In this document: one piece after another, positions 61,366 to 64,000 of the stretch | How positions within the stretch are numbered: position 1 is the first letter of the stretch | Layout of the letters: each line of letters begins with the position of its first letter | Source: an uncultured Treponema sp. | Lineage (GTDB): Bacteria; Spirochaetota; Spirochaetia; Treponematales; Treponemataceae | DNA length: 64,000 nt | Assembly: GCA_947166355.1 (NCBI GenBank) | Contig: CAMVDX010000002.1 | Coordinates: 268,361 to 332,360, forward strand | Reading direction: 5' to 3' | The notes under the pieces: generated by a model | Told to the model about the DNA's origin: nothing | Databases searched by the model: none | The model's input: the letters and a program-made list of their open reading frames with translations, nothing else | Position numbers and translations under genes: made by a program

Positions 61366-62304
61366 ATGAAAAGAATCTTGAAAAAGATAGTTACTGGTTT
61401 TTCTCTCTTTTTTATGACAAGTGGCCTTTTTGCTGAGCCTTCTTTTTCTCACATCAGTCTTGTGACTTTTCGCTCTAATCTGACTTATACTATTGGTGAA
61501 GATACGCAGGCTTATACTGCTGTGCGTAAGCTTGAGCCATTTTCTATAAATAGATTTGAAACAACCTATAACCTGTGGTATTCAATCCGTATTAAGGCTG
61601 AAAAAATCGGTTACAATTTTGCAAATCCGGGGCAGGGTGGCGCCGAAGGTAAAAGAGGTGCAGCGCCTGAGGATGAAAATTATGCTCAGCCGGTTACGAT
61701 GATTAACTGGTATGATGCAGTTGTGTGGTGTAATGCCTTGAGTGAGCTTCGGGGTCGTACGCCATGTTATTCTTACAATGGTGAGATAATTCGTGATTCG
61801 GCTGATACTGCGGCCTGCGATTTGTGTGAGTGTAACTGGGACTGTGACGGCTACCGTTTGCCTAGTGAGGCGGAATGGGAATATGCCGCAAGACGTACAC
61901 GACTTGGATTTCAGCGTGGGGATCTGGTAAGTGGGCAGATTTCGGAAGATTATGAAGAAGGGCTTTTATATGCCTGGACCTATGATAATGCAACGGGTTC
62001 TCATAATGTTGGAACTGCTGGAGTTCCGTTTGAGCCTGGCGAACAGACTTACCCTGCCAGTGGAAATGCGAATGCGGCCGGCATTTATGATATGAGCGGC
62101 AATGTTATGGAATTCTGCTGGGACTGGTTTGAAGATTATACTTCTGAGAATCCGCATGGTCCTTCTGTGGGATTTGAGCGTGTAAGCCGGGGCGGCAGCT
62201 GGAGCGAGTATACAATGTTCCTTTATGCCGGCGACCGTTATAGTTATGACCCAAATGAATGCTATAATTACATGGGATTTCGCATTTGCTGTAGCGCAAG
62301 ATAA
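61366..62304 (+). CDS. Secreted formylglycine-generating-enzyme-like (SUMF1) protein
   Basis: 312 residues from ATG 61366 (GGTGGAGG 5 nt upstream). A signal peptide (KKIVTGFSLFFMTSGLFAEP) precedes the SUMF1 fold: FSINRFETTYNLWYSI, PVTMINWYDAVVWCNALSELRG, YRLPSEAEWEYAARR, YDMSGNVMEFCWDWFEDY, VSRGGSWSEY and YMGFRICCS. Many such proteins in spirochaetes are binding folds and not true sulfatase activators, so enzymatic activity is uncertain. It stands alone, flanked by repeats. Confidence 0.88.
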   Translation: MKRILKKIVTGFSLFFMTSGLFAEPSFSHISLVTFRSNLTYTIGEDTQAYTAVRKLEPFSINRFETTYNLWYSIRIKAEKIGYNFANPGQGGAEGKRGAAPEDENYAQPVTMINWYDAVVWCNALSELRGRTPCYSYNGEIIRDSADTAACDLCECNWDCDGYRLPSEAEWEYAARRTRLGFQRGDLVSGQISEDYEEGLLYAWTYDNATGSHNVGTAGVPFEPGEQTYPASGNANAAGIYDMSGNVMEFCWDWFEDYTSENPHGPSVGFERVSRGGSWSEYTMFLYAGDRYSYDPNECYNYMGFRICCSAR

Positions 62305-62324
62305 AAAAATCCAAAACTGAATTT

Positions 62325-62483
62325 ACAAAATAAAAAACTCAGTCTGTGGGACGCAGGCAAGAAACGATAAGGGGGAACCATCAGCGGCCACGCGAGCGAA
62401 GCAAGCGTGGGTAAGCGAAAGATGGGGGATACCTTGTCGTTTTTGCCGTCGCTGGGACCCGCAGGCTGAGTTTTTTATTTTGT
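62325..62483. repeat. Foldback element G (18-bp perfect arms)
   Basis: Arms ACAAAATAAAAAACTCAG (62325-62342) and its exact complement (62466-62483). The core is nearly that of element A: TGTGGGACGCAGGCAAGAAA, GCGGCCACGCGAGCGAAGC, GTCGCTGGGACCCGCAGGC. It lies between the convergent SUMF1 and corA genes. Confidence 0.9.
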
Positions 62484-62543
62484 GAGATTTCAATTTTCTT
62501 GCCTGCGTCCTACAGTCTGATGGTGGGATATTGGAATTTATGG

Positions 62544-63593
62544 TTATTTTAGTTTCTTTTCGAGTTTGTGAAGCTTCTTTGTTTCTGCGCGGACGGTGCG
62601 CTGCTGCTTGCGGTTCAGTTTTTTTGCCTGGCGGATTGCGCCTACTGTTTCGCGGTTGAAGTTTAGCATCCAGCTGCAGAGGAATACTGATACAAGACAG
62701 ATTACTGTGGCAATTATAACCGGCACGTAGCCAGGCAGATCATCAAACGGCAGCTTGAAATTCATTCCAAAGAAGCTTGTTACAAAGGTTGGTGCCATCA
62801 TTACCAGATTGATGATTGCGAGTTTTTTCATTACGACGTTCAGGTTGTTTGAGATGATTGAAGAGTAGGCGTCCATTACTCCAAAGAGAATGTTTGAGTA
62901 GGTGTCGGCCATTTCAATTGCCTGCCGGTTATCGATTGTAACGCCTTCTACAAAATCAAGGTCATCTTCATCAAACTTAATGAGTTTTGTACTTTTCATT
63001 TTCATTAAAAGAAGCGAGTTGCTTTTGAGTGAGGTTGTAAAGTACACAAGAGATTTTTCCAGTCCAAGCATGAGAATAAGCTCTTTGTTTTCAACTTCGA
63101 GTCTCATTTCATTTTGAATGGATGTAGAACGGCGGTTTATTTCCTTAAGGTAACGAAGGAAGTTTAAGTTTGCGCGGTTTATGATGTGTACGATGAATGA
63201 AGGAAAATCGTTAAGGCGTACGTTACGTACACGGTTAGAACCAAAATCTTTTAGAACTTCGCAGTCGGTCCAGCAGAGTGTGATGATTGTCTTTCCTTTG
63301 ATGATGATGCCGACTGGACCTGTAAAGTAAGGCGTTTCTGTTGTGGGGTCGTAGAAAGGAACTCGGACAATTGTAAGAATGTAGCCTGAGTCGCCGTCTT
63401 CGATTCGGGAAAGCTCATCTGGGTCGAGGATATCGAGGATATGATCCTGTTCTATTTGATATTCTTCCTGTAAAAAAGTTGTCTCATCGCGGGTTACGTT
63501 ACGCGCGTCTACCCAGAGCGGAAGCTTTGTATTGATTTCGTCTTTTTTTGTTTTTGTAAACTGACCGTCTATCTGCTGCCAATATGTAATCAT
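62544..63593 (-). CDS. corA: CorA-family magnesium/cobalt transporter
   Basis: 349 residues. A large cytoplasmic domain (LDILDPDELSRIEDGDSGYILTIVRVPFYD) is followed by a long helix and two C-terminal membrane helices, with the pore signature GMN in TSFFGMNFKLPF. The tail is strongly basic (KLNRKQQRTVRAETKKLHKLEKKLK). It moves Mg2+ or related divalent ions into the cell. The ribosome-binding site GAGAGG may be masked by a CCTC/GAGG hairpin in the leader, which also holds a 23-codon ORF. Confidence 0.93.
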   Translation of the reverse strand: MITYWQQIDGQFTKTKKDEINTKLPLWVDARNVTRDETTFLQEEYQIEQDHILDILDPDELSRIEDGDSGYILTIVRVPFYDPTTETPYFTGPVGIIIKGKTIITLCWTDCEVLKDFGSNRVRNVRLNDFPSFIVHIINRANLNFLRYLKEINRRSTSIQNEMRLEVENKELILMLGLEKSLVYFTTSLKSNSLLLMKMKSTKLIKFDEDDLDFVEGVTIDNRQAIEMADTYSNILFGVMDAYSSIISNNLNVVMKKLAIINLVMMAPTFVTSFFGMNFKLPFDDLPGYVPVIIATVICLVSVFLCSWMLNFNRETVGAIRQAKKLNRKQQRTVRAETKKLHKLEKKLK

Positions 63594-63642
63594 GATTAAC
63601 CTCTCATACTTTTGAGGCCTCTATGACTGTTCGCTGGATTAA

Positions 63643-63714
63643 TTAGAAGTGAATGGTCTGGAGGCTTTTTTTATTTACTGATGAACGTATGGGATAACTC
63701 GAACTACTGTCCAT
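63643..63714 (-). CDS. Leader peptide ORF of corA, 23 codons
   Basis: ATG at 63714 (minus strand) is preceded by a perfect AGGAGG 5 nt upstream. It reads MDSSSSYPIRSSVNK, then KSLQTIHF and TAA, ending 49 nt before the corA start. Its 3' part contains GCCTCC, which can pair with GAGGC in the following leader. Size, place and strong ribosome-binding site suggest a regulatory leader peptide, as known for mgtA and corA in enterobacteria. Confidence 0.55.
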   Translation of the reverse strand: MDSSSSYPIRSSVNKKSLQTIHF

Positions 63715-63775
63715 ATCTGCCTCCTGAAAAAAGATACCTTTAGTTTAATGAATTTTCTGGAAGAGTTCAAGATTT

Positions 63776-63945
63776 TGTCACGCGGATGGTCACGCGGATT
63801 TTGTCACACGGATGGTTACGCGGATTGTCACACGGATTGTCACACGGATGGTTACGCGGATTGTCACACGGATTGTCACACGGATTGTTACGCGGATTGT
63901 CACACGGATAGGCACACGGATAGTCACACGGATAGGCACACGGAT
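63776..63945. repeat. CACGGAT tandem array, third copy
   Basis: About 14 units in one direction, mostly TCACACGGATTG with a ~12-bp period and variants CACGCGGATGGT and CACACGGATAGG. The array is upstream of corA. From 63946 to the window end no gene is seen. Confidence 0.9.
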
Positions 63946-64000
63946 CAGGGGTTCCGCATTATAAAAGATTTACGTAATCTTGGCGCGAGGGAGCGGGGCG

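Noticed and set aside
63680..63710. tRNA T-loop-like sequence GTTCGAGTTATCCC on the minus strand
   Set aside because: No cloverleaf can be formed around it; it lies inside the corA leader ORF. No tRNA was found elsewhere in the window.

Overview
The window looks like a chromosomal segment of a host-associated Treponema-like spirochaete. It has AT-rich codon use, many signal-peptide, lipoprotein and TPR genes, LacI-type sensor/GGDEF proteins, a large acidic TPR membrane protein of spirochaete type, and intergenic DNA packed with palindromic repeats. The genus is inferred from gene content; there is no rRNA, and I found no tRNA.

Layout: (1) 1-5256: two paralogous diguanylate cyclases flanking a PcrA/UvrD helicase and a CACGGAT repeat array. 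(2) 5435-9285, minus: OmpA-like protein, MltD-like lytic transglycosylase, TPR lipoprotein. (3) 9491-15577: membrane protein, secreted TPR protein, and the yajC-secD-secF operon. (4) 15756-19591: pyruvate kinase with an unusual C-terminal domain, two small unknowns, ispH. (5) 19659-25498: a defence-type island with a DUF1016 nuclease gene lacking a proper 5' end, a nuclease-methyltransferase fusion followed in the -1 frame by its specificity subunit, and a degenerate ImmA/IrrE-like protein. (6) 25595-30051: small unknown, ndk, gpsA, ffh, CBM48 protein. (7) 30473-43239: TPR membrane protein, phytol-kinase-like protein, envelope proteins, U32 peptidase, ssb, unknowns. (8) 43701-46942: PadR-controlled membrane/DUF4097 operon with a decayed tandem duplicate. 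(9) 47181-58906: three secreted proteins or lipoproteins, a C11 clostripain-like lipoprotein, an NHLM-type export system (HlyD-like subunit, C39 peptidase-ABC, second ABC with N-terminal regulatory domain), a CAP_ED-domain protein and a 48-residue double-glycine precursor peptide. (10) 59056-64000: hisC, metallophosphoesterase, formylglycine-enzyme-like protein, corA with a leader ORF, and another CACGGAT array.

The strongest leads are these. First, the restriction-modification locus: the RM gene stops inside GGGAAAATAG, a canonical -1 slippery heptamer, followed after 5 nt by a perfect 11-bp stem, and the specificity-subunit frame has no usual start codon; this predicts programmed frameshifting to a 1065-residue R-M-S protein. 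Second, a compact peptide export system without any recognisable modification enzyme, in which an Arg-specific C11 protease could trim the exported core. Third, a family of intergenic foldback elements whose outer arms are different at every locus yet perfectly or nearly perfectly self-complementary. Fourth, a 23-codon leader ORF with a perfect ribosome-binding site ahead of corA.

All function calls rest on motifs read by eye; no database search was run.
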